A stretch of 9,892 nt of DNA from contig DRLZ01000134.1 in NCBI GenBank assembly GCA_011322755.1, positions 1 through 9,892 on the forward strand, in the 5' to 3' direction. Position numbers and translations under genes: made by a program. The DNA comes from Crenotrichaceae bacterium. GTDB taxonomy: Bacteria > Pseudomonadota > Gammaproteobacteria > Methylococcales > DRLZ01. The notes below the pieces were generated by a model. That model was not told the origin of the DNA. It made no database searches and was given only the letters and a program-made list of their open reading frames with translations. Below are positions 1 through 6,484 of the stretch, piece after piece; within the stretch, counting starts at the first letter, position 1; every line of letters starts with the position of its first letter.

Positions 1-92
1 CTGTATCGTTGATTTGAATGTAAAAACCAAGATTATCATATTGACTTGATCCTCCACATGAAGACGCGGAGGGCATGTACTGTCTCCCGAAC
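1..92 (+). other. 3' end of an upstream transcript, unidentified
   Basis: Only one plus-strand frame is open from the window edge; it ends with TGA at 47-49 and could be the last 15 codons of an upstream gene, which is too short to identify. Between this stop and the terminator, CCTCC at 51-55 can pair with GGAGG at 68-72, and the same GGAG can instead pair with CTCC at 84-87. The segment could therefore be a 3' untranslated region or the tail of a small structured RNA. I cannot choose between these. Confidence 0.3.
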
Positions 93-128
93 AAACCCCG
101 GTCGGCAGTTGTCGATCGGGGTTTTTTA
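93..128 (+). terminator. Rho-independent terminator of the upstream transcript
   Basis: A nine-pair stem, CCCCGGTCG at 96-104 with CGATCGGGG at 113-121 (one G-U pair), closes an eight-base loop and is followed at once by six T residues. Three A residues before the stem can pair with the first T residues. This is a canonical intrinsic terminator for a plus-strand transcript entering from the left. It means the AAA+ gene that follows needs its own promoter or depends on read-through. Confidence 0.85.
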
Positions 129-158
129 TTGTCTTACAAATAAAATTTTTTCAAGCAG

Positions 159-2258
159 ATGAAAAAACAACTACACACTAAGCAAACAAACTGGATGGCT
201 GGTCAGGAAATTCCTGGTAGTTCAGATACTCAATTGTTATGCCGGTTATGGATCTTCCGCATGTTGTTTGAATGCGGAGGAATTAAGATATTCCTGAATA
301 ACTCGGCAATGCATGATGAGCCAAAAATGTATATTGGCATCAACGATAATGACTGCCGAAAATTGAAAACAGAGCAACTCAATACGTTGCTAAAAAAGCG
401 TTACGCTCAAATATCAGCAATTAAAATCAAGCGTCAATCGCATCTGTTCAAAAACATTAAATGTATCAGAAAGGCATTTGGATTAACTAAAGTTGATGCT
501 GAAGTGCTGACGTTTGCCTGTCTGGTCAATACCCATGAACAATTCGGGCGTTGTTTTGATGTGTTTAGGACGATCAACAACAGTCAGCTCTATTCGATTC
601 TGGCGAATACCCTGGGCATTGCCAAGACAAAAATTATTTTGGCGCTGCATAAGGATGGTTTGTTGTATCGCTCAGGACTGGTGAAACTGAAAAATTCAAA
701 CAATGATCTTGAATTCAAGTTTGAAATGCTGGATGGTTTGTGTCACTCACTTGAGGTTGAGCAGGCCGACATCATGCAGCTGTTCTCGGCGTACATCATT
801 CCTGCACCTAAAGCCAGACTGAAAAAAAGTGATTATGAATACATTAATAAAGACTTTAAACGCCTGAAGAAATATCTAAAAAAGGCGGTTAAGCATCAGC
901 ATCAAGGGGCAAATATTCTGCTTTACGGCGCGCCCGGTACAGGTAAAACAGAGCTGGCGCATACCATAGCAGAAGCAGTCGGCTTGCGGTTATACACACT
1001 GAGTGTAGAAAGCCCCGATGGTGATACTTTATCAGGAAAGCAGCGTATCTCTGCCTGCCAGCTTGCACAACGGTTGTTACGCAACGATACGCAGTGTTGT
1101 CTGATGTTTGATGAGATTGAGGATTTATTTCCGAATGACTTGTTTGCTTTGCTGAGCAACAGAAAAAAATCTGGGCGCGACAAAGCCTGGGTTAATCAAT
1201 TGCTGGAAGCGAATAATGTACCGACATTCTGGATTACCAACTCGATCATGAGTCTTGATAATGCGTTTGTCAGACGTTTTGATTATGTGCTGGAAATGAA
1301 AGTACCGCCGCGTTCTGCACGGCAGCGTATTTTGAAAAAAGCCCTTGATCAAACCAGCGTCAGTGATGCGTGGATTGAGCGTATTTCGGGGATTGAGCAT
1401 TTGCCCCCTGCAGTGATTGAACGGGCAGTCCGTGTGAGTGCGATGATTGAACATGATCAACAACACGAGGTTGAAGACAACATTGAGCAGGTTATCTATA
1501 ACACATTGAAAGCAATGGGTATCTCAACCCGCTCGGCACAAGTCATCCAATCGGAGGTCTACGATGCTTCTTTGCTGCAGACTTCAGGCGATCTTGGTCA
1601 TATACGCACAGGTCTTAACCAGAGCAAACAAGGCCGGTTGTGTTTTTACGGACCGCCAGGCACAGGTAAAAGCGCGTATGCTGCGCATCTGGCGCGCACA
1701 ATGGATATGCAGCTGTTTGCAAAGCAAGCTTCTGATATTATCGATTGCTATATTGGTGAAACTGAAAAAAACATTGCACGTATGTTTGAGCAGGCGGCTG
1801 ATGAGAAAAGTTTGTTGCTGCTTGATGAGGCAGACAGTTTTTTGCGTGATCGCTGCCAAAGCCGGAACAGTTGGGAAGTGACTCAAGTGAATGAATTGCT
1901 GGTACAAATGGAACGATTTCAAGGCATATTCATTTGTTCAACCAATTTGATGGAAAATCTGGATAATGCTGTTTTACGTCGTTTTGACTTCAAACTGAAG
2001 TTTGATTATTTGAAACCCGAACAGTCCTGGAAGCTGTTTAAACGTTATATGCAGAAATCAGATGACAGTATTCATCATCTTCGGGAGCAATTTAATCAGA
2101 TGTTGACATTAACGCCAGGTGATTTTGCAACAGTGCAGCGTCAGCTTGGTATCCTCGGAAAGGCGAGTGAAGCACAACAATTTGTGACTGCCTTGCAGCA
2201 AGAGCTGAAGTTTAAGCAAACACTGAGTCGTCCAATTGGGTTCACAACGAAACATTGA
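159..2258 (+). CDS. Two-module AAA+ ATPase (COG0464-like), function unknown
   Basis: Numbering is from the ATG at 159. Residues about 60-200 are helical with a winged-helix-like stretch near 105-176, as recalled for the large bacterial COG0464-like proteins. The first AAA+ module has Walker A GAPGTGKT at 257-264, Walker B with D318 and E319, sensor-1 N361 and an arginine-finger RRFD at 372-375. The second has GPPGTGKS at 498-505, a pore-loop-like YIGE, Walker B D556/E557, sensor-1 N596 and RRFD at 607-610. Both modules look able to bind and hydrolyse ATP, which suggests a ring-forming remodelling or unfolding enzyme in the cytoplasm. No protease domain, signal peptide or membrane segment is visible. 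The gene stands alone between terminator-like structures. The start is uncertain: no ATG has a well-spaced ribosome binding site, and Met51 (309) or Met57 (327) are alternatives. The physiological role and substrate are not known to me. Confidence 0.85.
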   Translation: MKKQLHTKQTNWMAGQEIPGSSDTQLLCRLWIFRMLFECGGIKIFLNNSAMHDEPKMYIGINDNDCRKLKTEQLNTLLKKRYAQISAIKIKRQSHLFKNIKCIRKAFGLTKVDAEVLTFACLVNTHEQFGRCFDVFRTINNSQLYSILANTLGIAKTKIILALHKDGLLYRSGLVKLKNSNNDLEFKFEMLDGLCHSLEVEQADIMQLFSAYIIPAPKARLKKSDYEYINKDFKRLKKYLKKAVKHQHQGANILLYGAPGTGKTELAHTIAEAVGLRLYTLSVESPDGDTLSGKQRISACQLAQRLLRNDTQCCLMFDEIEDLFPNDLFALLSNRKKSGRDKAWVNQLLEANNVPTFWITNSIMSLDNAFVRRFDYVLEMKVPPRSARQRILKKALDQTSVSDAWIERISGIEHLPPAVIERAVRVSAMIEHDQQHEVEDNIEQVIYNTLKAMGISTRSAQVIQSEVYDASLLQTSGDLGHIRTGLNQSKQGRLCFYGPPGTGKSAYAAHLARTMDMQLFAKQASDIIDCYIGETEKNIARMFEQAADEKSLLLLDEADSFLRDRCQSRNSWEVTQVNELLVQMERFQGIFICSTNLMENLDNAVLRRFDFKLKFDYLKPEQSWKLFKRYMQKSDDSIHHLREQFNQMLTLTPGDFATVQRQLGILGKASEAQQFVTALQQELKFKQTLSRPIGFTTKH

Positions 2259-2360
2259 GGTGTGCAATTGGAAGAAACAGAGTGGATATTAACAGAATCT
2301 ATTTATGATGGTAACGGGTGATGCGACAGACGAGAAAAGATGCAGCGATGTTAATAACGC

Positions 2361-2426
2361 CGGGAGCCTCTAAAAACCGTTGCCAGCGACACAGTTTGAC
2401 TGTGTAAGGTTTTTTAGAGGCCCCCG
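2361..2426. terminator. Long palindrome between convergent genes, probable bidirectional terminator
   Basis: The outer arms, 2361-2378 and 2408-2426, are complementary over 18-19 bases with one mismatch and one unequal A/T run. Each carries a GCCTCTAAAAA-type sequence facing its complement. Inside them ACACAG (2389-2394) pairs with CTGTGT (2400-2405) around a five-base loop. The element lies between the 3' ends of the AAA+ gene and dsbA. Its A-run/T-run arms suit termination in both directions, but it could also be one copy of a dispersed palindromic repeat. Confidence 0.6.
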
Positions 2427-2437
2427 ATAGTTATTCG

Positions 2438-3097
2438 TTACTTAACAGTAGTTTTTGTCAACGCTGCATGCTCTTTGGCAATTAAATAATCCATTACCTT
2501 GATCATGTTGTCATAATTTTTAGCTGTGGTTCCGGAAACACGGTATTTGCCATTAATCACCACTGCAGGAACGCCTGTCACCCCATAACGCCCTGGAGCG
2601 GCTTCAGCTTGCCGTGTCTTGGCTTCAACCAGGAATGAGCTGTAGGTGTTAGTAAAATCCTCTTTTTTGACGCCATGTGCTGCAAAAAAGTCAGCTAACA
2701 CATCTTCCTTATCCAGTCTTTTTTTATCAATCTGGATAGCTGTAAAAAAATCCTCATGCATTTTATCAATTACACCTAAAGCTTCAGCAGTGTAATATGC
2801 GCGCGCATGCTTGGCCCAGGTTGCATTGAACGCTGTTGGTTGAGGAATATAGTTGACGTAATCAGGGCGTGTTTTTAGCCACTTTTGCAGAATTGGCTCA
2901 AATCGATAACAGTGAGGACAACCGTACCAAAAGAATTCGATGACCTCAACTTTGCCAGGATCATCCGTTGGCTGTGGTGGATCAATAGTTTCATATCCCT
3001 CACCTTTTTCGATATTGATCTCCTGCGATTCAAGAGCATGAATGCTGAGAGAAATGACACAAAGAAAAATGAAAACCAGTCGTTTTTGAATAGTCAT
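2438..3097 (-). CDS. dsbA: Periplasmic thiol:disulfide oxidoreductase DsbA
   Basis: The protein introduces disulfide bonds into newly exported proteins in the periplasm and is normally reoxidised by DsbB (not in this window). It has 219 residues, close to the family norm. A signal peptide covers about residues 1-21 (basic start, hydrophobic core, SIHA before the probable cut). The thioredoxin-fold active site is CPHC at 60-63, the same dipeptide as in E. coli DsbA, within a WYGCPHC context, and the cis-proline motif GVPAV places the conserved proline at 177. I chose the ATG at 3097 because AAGGAG lies 7 bases upstream; the open frame runs further to a TTG at 3118 that would spoil the signal peptide. 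It follows the cytochrome c4 gene on the same strand after a 204-base gap, so joint transcription is possible but an internal promoter is likely. Confidence 0.95.
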   Translation of the reverse strand: MTIQKRLVFIFLCVISLSIHALESQEINIEKGEGYETIDPPQPTDDPGKVEVIEFFWYGCPHCYRFEPILQKWLKTRPDYVNYIPQPTAFNATWAKHARAYYTAEALGVIDKMHEDFFTAIQIDKKRLDKEDVLADFFAAHGVKKEDFTNTYSSFLVEAKTRQAEAAPGRYGVTGVPAVVINGKYRVSGTTAKNYDNMIKVMDYLIAKEHAALTKTTVK

Positions 3098-3186
3098 GCA
3101 AGGGCTCCTTACGCTCAATAGCCGGGATAATTATCTCATGTTAAAACAAAGCAGTATCGCAATGCCCAACATGGCGTTAAACAGAA

Positions 3187-3192
3187 ATTATA
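3187..3192 (-). promoter_or_regulatory. Possible -10 element for dsbA
   Basis: Read on the minus strand, this is a perfect TATAAT about 90 bases upstream of the dsbA ATG. No good -35 hexamer stands 16-18 bases before it; a TTGTCA occurs but 23 bases away. The long gap between the cytochrome gene and dsbA makes an internal promoter plausible, but this site alone is weak evidence. Confidence 0.3.
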
Positions 3193-3301
3193 GTCAGGTT
3201 GCGCTGAATACGAGCTGACAACACTCACAAAAGTTCAAAACAGAAATTGTATTAATCCGTGAAAGTATGTGCTTGTAGACCCCATTGCGTTTAGATAGCC
3301 G

Positions 3302-3964
3302 CTATTTAAGGTTTGCAAGGTATGTGGAAACTGCGTTTATTTCTGCTGTGGACATTCGTTTGGCTGACATGTGCATCATCCCTGTAGAATCATTTTTTCG
3401 CTCACCTTCACGAAATTGTTTTAATGTGGCGACAAGATAAGTTGCATGCTGGTTTTTTAATGAGGGAAAACCAGCTAATGGGTTACCCATCGCGTCGGGT
3501 GCATGACATGCGCTACAGGCCGGAACTCTGGTTTCCAGATTACCTGACAGATACAATTCGTGTCCGGTTTTTAGCAGTTCTTCAGTGTTTGAAAATGCAT
3601 TGCTGTCACTCTCATCATCCTCGTCATCTTCATCTTCATCAGGTAATGGTGTTGGTGTGGCCTGAATTTGTTGCGCTGCATAATATGCTGCAATTGTATC
3701 AATTGTCTTGTCATCGATGCCTGCTACCAATCCTTCCATTGTAGGGTTTTTACGAAGATGCAGTTTAAAGTCACGCAGTTGTTTGGCGAGATATTTTTTG
3801 TTTTGTCCTGCCAGTTTTGGAAAAATCGGGGCAACACTGTTGCCTTTGTCGCCGTGGCAGGCAACACAGCCCGCTACTGCTTGTTCAGCGCTTGCTGCAA
3901 AGCCGGTTAACGGATGTATTTGTAGAATCAGCACCGCGAAGAAAGTAAAAACCAGTTTCCGCAT
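3302..3964 (-). CDS. Dihaem cytochrome c4, exported, with an acidic inter-domain linker
   Basis: This is a periplasmic electron carrier with two cytochrome c domains, expected to pass electrons from the bc1 complex or similar donors to a terminal oxidase. Numbered from the ATG at 3964 (220 residues), a signal peptide covers about 1-23. The first haem site is CVACH at 33-37 with Met76 as the probable axial ligand, and the second is CSACH at 150-154 with a Met around 196-199. The ATG at 3964 is preferred over the longer frame to 4000 because AGGGG lies 9 bases upstream and the signal peptide then begins properly. The odd part is the linker: residues 109-121 are almost all Asp and Glu, encoded by GAT/GAA repeats, and I do not recall such a run in typical cytochrome c4. 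The neighbours dsbA and engB match the pseudomonad order. Confidence 0.92.
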   Translation of the reverse strand: MRKLVFTFFAVLILQIHPLTGFAASAEQAVAGCVACHGDKGNSVAPIFPKLAGQNKKYLAKQLRDFKLHLRKNPTMEGLVAGIDDKTIDTIAAYYAAQQIQATPTPLPDEDEDDEDDESDSNAFSNTEELLKTGHELYLSGNLETRVPACSACHAPDAMGNPLAGFPSLKNQHATYLVATLKQFREGERKNDSTGMMHMSAKRMSTAEINAVSTYLANLK

Positions 3965-4006
3965 AGTTAACAACCCCTGTATTATTGATGACATAGACAC
4001 ATAATT

Positions 4007-4023
4007 CTACGCGAACTGCGTAG
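4007..4023. promoter_or_regulatory. Perfect inverted repeat in the cytochrome c4 / engB divergent region
   Basis: CTACGC at 4007-4012 and GCGTAG at 4018-4023 form a perfect six-base inverted repeat around GAACT. It lies 18 bases before the engB start and 43 bases before the cytochrome c4 start, in the only space available for both promoters. It could be a protein binding site or a leader hairpin. No convincing -35/-10 pair was found for either gene, so the role is a guess. Confidence 0.3.
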
Positions 4024-4040
4024 TCATAGCGAGCCAGCGT

Positions 4041-4667
4041 ATGCGACTACCCTACCAGAATATGAAATTTATGTTAAGCGTTGTGCGGATGCAGGATGCG
4101 CCTGTTGATGAGGGACTGGAGGTTGCGTTTGCCGGACGATCGAATGCGGGAAAATCCAGCGGGCTCAATGTGCTGGCATCACAAAATAATCTGGCGCGTA
4201 CCAGTAAAACGCCGGGGCGTACCCGCGAGCTTAACTACTTTGAGATTGATTCACAACGCCGGATTGTTGATTTACCGGGCTATGGTTATGCGAAAGTCTC
4301 GCGTCAAGTGCAAAATCAGTGGCGAGGCTTGCTGGACGATTTTTTGCAAAACCGGCAGTCTTTGCAGGGTCTAATGGTTTTTATGGATATACGTCATCCA
4401 ATGTCGGATTATGATTTGCAATTGATTGATTGGTGCGAACATCGGCAGCTTCCGTTACATATCCTGCTTACAAAAGCAGACAAACTGGGTTATGGAAAAG
4501 CCAAATCAACGCTCATGGCAATTCGACAGGAACTGACACCAGCAACCATGCCTGCAACAGTGCAGACATTCTCAGCGCTCAAGAAAACCGGGCTGGATGA
4601 GGCATATGAAACACTGGATCACTGGTTTCAATTAAGCGAGACTGATGAAAAAAAAAGTACAGTATAA
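4041..4667 (+). CDS. engB: Ribosome biogenesis GTP-binding protein EngB (YsxC/YihA)
   Basis: This is a cytoplasmic TRAFAC-class GTPase needed for assembly of the 50S ribosomal subunit. The G motifs are present in order: G1 GRSNAGKS at 32-39, G2 in TPGRT with Thr58, G3 DLPGYG at 77-82, G4 TKAD at 144-147 and G5 SAL at 178-180. At 208 residues the length is normal, and the 31 residues before G1 match the E. coli protein closely, which supports the ATG at 4041, although no strong ribosome binding site precedes it (in-frame ATGs follow at 4062 and 4071). The residue after KSS is Gly, where E. coli has Ala. A run of nine A residues (4648-4656) sits six codons before the stop. It diverges from cytochrome c4 and is followed by tRNA-Phe with its own promoter. 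Confidence 0.95.
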   Translation: MRLPYQNMKFMLSVVRMQDAPVDEGLEVAFAGRSNAGKSSGLNVLASQNNLARTSKTPGRTRELNYFEIDSQRRIVDLPGYGYAKVSRQVQNQWRGLLDDFLQNRQSLQGLMVFMDIRHPMSDYDLQLIDWCEHRQLPLHILLTKADKLGYGKAKSTLMAIRQELTPATMPATVQTFSALKKTGLDEAYETLDHWFQLSETDEKKSTV

Positions 4668-4677
4668 ACAAAACTTC

Positions 4678-4706
4678 TTGACTGATCCGGTCAAGACCGC
4701 TTTAAT
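4678..4706 (+). promoter_or_regulatory. Sigma-70-type promoter of tRNA-Phe
   Basis: TTGACT at 4678-4683 (5 of 6 to consensus) and TTTAAT at 4701-4706 (5 of 6) are separated by the ideal 17 bases. Transcription would begin near 4713, leaving about 20 bases before the mature tRNA. The stretch after the -10 is fairly GC-rich, a feature of stringently controlled stable-RNA promoters. Confidence 0.75.
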
Positions 4707-4731
4707 AGTGCGGCTGACTAGTTACACAAAA

Positions 4732-4807
<76 letters not shown>

Positions 4808-4970
4808 TTTTACTCAGTTGCTTACAGCAATTGAATCCCATGTTCATTCATCTTTGGTGATAGTTCACTTCCAGGAAATATCTAGTCTTCAATACAATAT
4901 TCCTGCTGTTCGCTTAACGTCCACAAATACTGTTTCTGTCTGCGCGTCCAGGTGTGCTTGATTTTTTACA

Positions 4971-5113
4971 TATTACCTGTGGGGTAATAACGTGCGGGTC
5001 TGTTATTACTGTGATCAGTCAATGCGTTATTTCTATTCGATGTTGTTACCACTACTTTATTATGACTGGCACAGTGGTTTTATTAACCCTGTGTAGAGAG
5101 CAGGTAATACCTG
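4971..5113. repeat. Cluster of mutually exclusive TATTACC / GGTAATA inverted repeats
   Basis: TATTACC (4971-4977) pairs with GGTAATA (4983-4989) over a five-base loop. The overlapping GTAATAAC (4984-4991) pairs perfectly with GTTATTAC (5002-5009). TATTACCTG (4971-4979) is also perfectly complementary to CAGGTAATA (5101-5109), which is itself half of the palindrome CAGGTA-A-TACCTG (5101-5113). A related GTTACC lies at 5045-5050. The arms compete, so this is either an RNA with alternative folds or a cluster of sites for a dimeric DNA-binding protein. Confidence 0.55.
5070..5093. repeat. Strong hairpin competing with an overlapping one
   Basis: CACAG and GGTT (5070-5079, one bulged T at 5075) pair with AACC and CTGTG (5085-5093) around a five-base loop, giving nine base pairs. 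The left arm is also used by another possible stem, ACCACT (5048-5053) with AGTGGT (5073-5078). The two cannot form together. Whether this is transcribed is unknown. Confidence 0.45.
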
Positions 5114-5134
5114 AAGTGTAAAAGTGAATTGCTT

Positions 5135-5177
5135 TGAGTCTTATTTAGTTATCTGCTTGCAGACTCACGATAAATAA
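5135..5177. repeat. Overlapping alternative stems
   Basis: TGAGTCT (5135-5141) pairs perfectly with AGACTCA (5161-5167). Alternatively TTATTTA (5141-5147) pairs with TAAATAA (5171-5177), enclosing TCTGC (5152-5156) and GCAGA (5159-5163). The two arrangements share bases and exclude each other. No coding frame explains them. Confidence 0.4.
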
Positions 5178-5350
5178 CAGGCGCTCAACGCTGGGCGTGT
5201 TAGCTACAGTCGAAAGTAACGCTTAAGCAAAGCTGAGTTTGGTAACTAAGTAGCTTAGGCTTTTCTCTGTTTTACTCCTGAATTAATTTCGATTCCAAGA
5301 GCATGAAGTGCCACCCGCACTCCTTATTGTGGCAGATTGTCAATTGTGGA

Positions 5351-5368
5351 AAGCTCTGTTTTGAGCTT
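5351..5368 (-). terminator. Hairpin just past the epmB stop codon, possible weak terminator
   Basis: AAGCTC (5351-5356) and GAGCTT (5363-5368) form a perfect six-base stem with a six-base loop, 7 bases after the epmB stop on the minus strand. There is no following T run on that strand, so intrinsic termination would be weak. Confidence 0.3.
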
Positions 5369-5375
5369 ACACATG

Positions 5376-6413
5376 TCATCGTTGTGTTTTCAGTGTTTTC
5401 GATTGTTCTCCCTGTATTTCTCGTACCAGCTTAGGTACAAGGTAACCTGGTAATTGGTTTTGCAAGCTCTGATAGAGTGTTAAAGCGTTGTGATCTGTTA
5501 TCTCAAAATGACTCGTGCCCGTGGTTTTATCGAGTAGATGTAAATAATACGGGATGATTCCTGCATCGAACAACGCCTCACTCAATTTAATCAATGTATG
5601 AGGACTATCATTGATTCTGTGCAGCAATACACTTTGGTTAAGTAATCGTATTTTGGCATTTGAGAGTTGGTTGAACACCTCAAGCACTGTCTTCGAATCG
5701 AGTTCATTGGCATGATTGATATGGGTTACCAGAATTATTTTCAATCTGGTTTGTGTGAAGAGCTGTAATAAATCATCATCAATACGTGATGGCAGCACTG
5801 TTGGAATGCGGGTATGAATACGAAGTCGCTTAAGATGGGAAATTGCTTGCAGGGATTGAAAGAGTTTGGACAGGCGTTGATTGGAAAGCATGAGCGGATC
5901 GCCGCCGCTGAGAATCACTTCCGTGATTTCATGATTGAGTCGAATGTAGTCGATTGCATGTTGGTGTTGCTTTGAACTGGTCTGGTTGTGTTGATAGGGA
6001 AAGTTACGACGGAAGCAATAACGACAATGGATGGGACATGAACCCGTTGTAATTAACAAAACACGGCCATAATATTTATGCAGAAGTCCGGGAATGGTGG
6101 TTGCCTCAAGATCGCCAACTGGATTTGTGCTGTAGCCAGGCGTGGGTATTAACTCCTGAGCTGAAGGCATGACTTGCAGTAACAGAGGATCCTCCGGATC
6201 GCCTTTTTGCATACGTTGTGCGTAGCTGACTGGAACCAGAAAACTAAAATCCTGCACAGCTTTCTCCAGATCGTTATATAAATGAGACGCGTTGTTATCA
6301 AGTTGCAGAAATTTCAATAAGTCTTCTGGCTGTGTGAATGCATGAGCCAGCTCTTGTTGCCAACTTGCTGGTGTGCTGTTTGTAATTGATGAATTGAGTG
6401 GTTTATGTAGCAC
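5376..6413 (-). CDS. epmB: EF-P beta-lysylation protein EpmB (lysine 2,3-aminomutase, radical SAM)
   Basis: EpmB converts (S)-alpha-lysine to (R)-beta-lysine, which EpmA then attaches to EF-P; it needs S-adenosylmethionine, a [4Fe-4S] cluster and pyridoxal phosphate. The radical SAM motif CPIHCRYC places the cluster cysteines at 126, 130 and 133. SGGDPL follows at 169-174, Lys296 in LHLLDK fits the PLP-binding lysine, and the C-terminus PGYLVPKLVREIQGE is typical of EpmB. At 345 residues it matches E. coli EpmB (about 342) and is shorter than catabolic lysine aminomutases. The start is GTG at 6413; a TAG two codons upstream excludes a longer frame, and no clear ribosome binding site is seen. 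It diverges from efp with only 71 bases between, the arrangement I recall in E. coli. Confidence 0.94.
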   Translation of the reverse strand: MLHKPLNSSITNSTPASWQQELAHAFTQPEDLLKFLQLDNNASHLYNDLEKAVQDFSFLVPVSYAQRMQKGDPEDPLLLQVMPSAQELIPTPGYSTNPVGDLEATTIPGLLHKYYGRVLLITTGSCPIHCRYCFRRNFPYQHNQTSSKQHQHAIDYIRLNHEITEVILSGGDPLMLSNQRLSKLFQSLQAISHLKRLRIHTRIPTVLPSRIDDDLLQLFTQTRLKIILVTHINHANELDSKTVLEVFNQLSNAKIRLLNQSVLLHRINDSPHTLIKLSEALFDAGIIPYYLHLLDKTTGTSHFEITDHNALTLYQSLQNQLPGYLVPKLVREIQGEQSKTLKTQR

Positions 6414-6419
6414 AATCTA

Positions 6420-6447
6420 TTGACCTGAAAAGTGATGATGATAGAGT
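6420..6447 (+). promoter_or_regulatory. Likely efp promoter, overlapping a possible epmB -10
   Basis: TTGACC (6420-6425, 5 of 6) and TAGAGT (6442-6447, 4 of 6) are 16 bases apart and would start transcription about 30 bases before the efp ATG. On the minus strand, TATCAT (6443-6438, 5 of 6) lies 17 bases from a poor -35, TTAATC (6466-6461), and could serve epmB. The two -10 elements overlap, so the promoters would face each other and compete. Confidence 0.5.
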
Positions 6448-6484
6448 AACTGGCTTAATTGATTAATCGGTAACGAGAGTAATT

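Larger units (their letters stand above)
4808..5375. other. 568-base gene-free region rich in inverted repeats
   Basis: No open frame here has both useful length and a ribosome binding site. Just after the tRNA, TCAGTTGC (4814-4821) pairs with GCAATTGA (4827-4834), possibly a processing or weak termination hairpin for tRNA-Phe since no T run follows. Further structures at 4971-5113, 5070-5093 and 5135-5177 are listed separately. Others are TAAGC (5224-5228) with GCTTA (5253-5257), AGTGC (5307-5311) with GCACT (5317-5321), and TGCCAC overlapping the latter pairing with GTGGCA (5329-5334). It resembles no known RNA class that I could recognise (not 6S, tmRNA, SRP or RNase P RNA). Confidence 0.5.

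Noticed and set aside
1564..1922. Open frames of about 105-112 codons inside the AAA+ gene on both strands
   Set aside because: They are shadows of a strongly conserved coding frame with intact Walker motifs.
3098..3118. Longer dsbA start at TTG 3118
   Set aside because: It places the AAGGAG ribosome binding site inside the coding region and adds seven residues before a normal signal peptide.
3965..4000. Longer cytochrome c4 start at 4000
   Set aside because: It adds 12 residues before a standard signal peptide, and AGGGG is correctly spaced for the ATG at 3964.
4648..4656. Run of nine A residues near the engB end as a programmed frameshift site
   Set aside because: It lies six codons before the stop; the other frame leads only into the tRNA leader, so no useful alternative product is made.
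4808..5375. Known structured RNA (6S, tmRNA, SRP RNA, RNase P RNA) in the gene-free region
   Set aside because: None of the diagnostic conserved sequences of these RNAs could be found on either strand.
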